Source: Amblyomma americanum (lineage: Eukaryota; Arthropoda; Arachnida; Ixodida; Ixodidae). Taken from it: a DNA stretch of 64,000 nt. Made by a program: the position numbers and the translations under genes. Below the pieces are notes generated by a model. It searched no databases. It was not told the DNA's origin and saw only the letters and a list, made by a program, of their open reading frames with translations. Below, piece by piece: positions 61,731-64,000 of the stretch (the stretch's first letter is position 1; each line of letters opens with the position of its first letter). The DNA is taken from positions 99,843,394-99,907,393 of the forward strand of contig NC_135500.1 in the NCBI RefSeq assembly GCF_052857255.1, written 5' to 3'.

Positions 61731-64000
61731 TTTCAGAGTAACGCTCCATTTAACCTAGCAATGCTCTGTTACCTGGTACGACGTGGTTACAACTTCCTGC
61801 TTGAATTTTCCGCGTATCAGGGTACATGCACAGAATGTGTTCTAAACTCAACATGCCAAATATGTGGCTGCTCTATAGAGGGCGGGGACTTTGTTTGCGT
61901 ATCTCTCTAGTCTGGAAACAGCTTTTTACGTGACTTCACACATTTCTCGAAGGTTGCATGGCTGATGGCCAGGTGTTATGTGCGCAACAGATATTTCTGA
62001 GAGTTCCCATGTCTGCCATTATCATTTGAAAACAAAAAAAGTGCTATCTGAACTGAAGAAATTTTAATTTTAGGACATAGCCTGTTACAGTGCTGGTGTG
62101 GCTCTTCTGTGTTCCTCGAAGCATTTTTCGTAATTCTTTATCAGTGAGAAGTAAGCGCTGGTCGTGATTAAGCAGAAAAGATTTTCAAAGCGTAGGGGTG
62201 TTCCGAATTAATGGGGGCAACAAAAGCACTCAAAGGATTTTTAACTCCGCAAGCGACTATCCGATAAATTGTTAAGCCTCATAAGGCAGTCGCGTTCAAA
62301 GATCTGTAGGAAATGATCGGAAAGAAAGCTGCAAGCCATCTCCACGCGCTGGATTGTTTACACTTGCGGGTTTTCGAACTCTAAGGGTTGACAAGTCAGC
62401 GCACAAAATACAGCTCGCGAGTACTGCGAACTTTATTTTGGCCCATGTTACGTTTTAAAAAGTGACATGCTCAGCAGCATTTCTATAACAGGTGCCTGCT
62501 TTCGAGCACCGAAACATTACACGTTACGTTTTTTTGGTCGAACGTTGATTTAAGGCTCGGGATGTTTTTTCTCTAATGATTAGATAACCTAACAAATATA
62601 CGTAGCAAAAACGTTGCATTAAAATGAAACATTTGACAAGACAAATCTAACAGTCTCGAGAATTGTACACAAACCCTGCAACTGTATGCATGCCCGCCAA
62701 ATGTGAAGGGTCTCAAGTTAACGTTGTGAAAGGAACGAAAATGAGGGCGACACTTGAGTTCCACAGTTAGCACAACAGGCAACTCATGCACTCAGCTGCG
62801 AACAGATACTATTGAGTCAAGCTTATAACGTCATTGCTGAGGGGTGTCTCATGAGCGACAGCGGCGAATGGGTAACAGGCAAAGCTTTCTAACAAAGTAA
62901 TGATGTGCACGCAATCTATGGCAGGCACAATTTATGAGGTTTTTGTTATAAAGTACTGCTAGTTGGAAAATATCTCGGCCGTACAAGCACTGGGAAAAGT
63001 TTTGGGACCCAGTGATAATTGTAAAGCTCCTTAATAGCTATGGTTGGAATGTAACGTTTAAAAGGCTGTATTAAAACAATTCTCGTTTTCAACATTTAAC
63101 AGATGTTCACGGTACTTTTGGGATGTTGATGGTACTTTTAACGTTATAACATTTAAAGACACCATTACAATAAGGTTTCATTGAATGATATCTACGATTT
63201 CTGATATAAAATACAACATTGCTTGTTAATTGTAAACTTTAACACGACATGTGAAAGGAACACATAATATACTGCAACTTACATAAATAACAATATAATA
63301 ACATTATTCTAATGTTTGGTGCTACCTAGAGATAAGAAAGGTTAAGCGGATGTAAACAAATACCACACTATCATCAGTGAAACAAGCAGCTTACATGACA
63401 ACGCAGCAAGTATGACAAGGCGGTGAGCATGACACAAAAGCTAACGGAGTACGCGGTTATAGGGGTTCAAAGTGCCTGCTTTCGTGACATCGGAAAGAAA
63501 TTCGCGCTTATGTTTGAGAGGGCGAGGAATACCCTACTATTCTTCGGTCCCACGCAAAACACGTTCAATATTCGCAGCAATACATGGAGTGCTTAACACA
63601 ACAAAGGGGCAGCGGCGGTGAGGCCATCGTTGTTGCAGACAGCCGGAGAAAATGGCAGCGAAGTGGCCGCTTCAAGGGCGCCTAGGAAACATGCCAAGAA
63701 CAGCCGGCAACACTGGGAACATGGGGGGGGGGGCTGCAAGCGCAGGAGCCGTGTGACAGCTACGTAGCGAGGCGCACATGGCAGAACAGGCAGCACTGTA
63801 CACACCCGAAAGACGCGAGACGAAGCGCACACGTTGGTTCTTGGTTCTTGGCAGTTACACGTACACAAACACTGCGCACGAGGAAGACAGGCGAAGCGCC
63901 GCACTTGTAGCCAACACGATTCGCCCTATCTGAAAGACACGGCAATCAACGGGGGCCCACGAACAACGCTGCGAAGTTCTCATAACGCCATAAGCGCGAA
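61731..64000. other. No gene recognised
   Basis: AT-rich in 61.7-63.4 kb. A poly-G run lies near 63724-63733. TTGCTTGTTAAT/ATTATTCTAATGTTTGGTGCTA near 63300 resembles 43985-44025, a diverged dispersed repeat. Upstream of the LRR pseudogene no exon was recognised. Confidence 0.5.

Overview
The window looks like nuclear DNA of an arthropod, most probably a hard tick. The evidence is one conserved single-copy gene with GT-AG introns (MED25), several tRNA-headed SINEs of the type described in hard ticks, RTE, CR1/Jockey-like, I-like and Penelope-like retroelements, a short TTAGG tract (the arthropod telomere unit), and no operon structure. The tick assignment is inference from repeat content and from memory of tick repeats; no species can be named.

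Region 1 (1-20.4 kb) is the N-terminal part of MED25 on the minus strand. Seven coding exons were found by hand. They run from the start codon at 19999 down to 4191, are phase-consistent, and encode about 243 residues: the von Willebrand A domain and its edge. The remaining exons must lie left of position 1. The ~10 kb third intron carries a nearly pristine Ty3/gypsy element (9432-14676; LTRs differ at one of 172 bases; pol intact; gag with one frame break). It sits inside a TA microsatellite in the same orientation as MED25. The same intron holds a fold-back-like inverted repeat (about 15.1-16.7 kb). A SINE lies in intron 4 and another in intron 7.

Region 2 (20.8-29.2 kb) is stacked mobile DNA: a 5'-truncated SINE; a full-length RTE retrotransposon (21291-24505) with an 11-bp target-site duplication, an intact 1005-residue ORF and a tRNA-like 5' head; a Penelope-like fragment split by a retroposed insert; a full-length SINE; a small inverted-repeat element; a second Penelope-like 3' end with a hammerhead-like motif; and another copy of the inverted-repeat element split by an I-like LINE fragment.

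Region 3 (29.4-41.8 kb) is a decayed CR1/Jockey-like LINE (ORF1 end, endonuclease, reverse transcriptase) whose endonuclease region is interrupted by a second LINE of the same broad type. The inner LINE lost its catalytic RT block and carries a 169-bp tandem duplication. Then come a hAT-like transposase end, another Penelope 3' end with a hammerhead-like motif, a candidate LTR with a primer-binding site, and a LINE end hit by a second SINE subfamily.

Region 4 (42-64 kb) is gene-poor. It holds a pogo/Tigger-like end, a Penelope-like element bounded by ~60-bp inverted repeats, a ~1.05 kb inverted-repeat element, three more SINEs, a near-perfect 55-bp-arm palindrome, a broken THAP domain, and a multiply disabled leucine-rich-repeat gene (59.5-61.7 kb).

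Overall this is one housekeeping gene followed by layered transposon debris. The most interesting points are the very young gypsy insertion in a Mediator gene intron, the RTE whose 5' end shares a tRNA-derived head with a SINE family, SINE subfamilies sharing head and core but not tails, and hammerhead-like motifs in two Penelope remnants.
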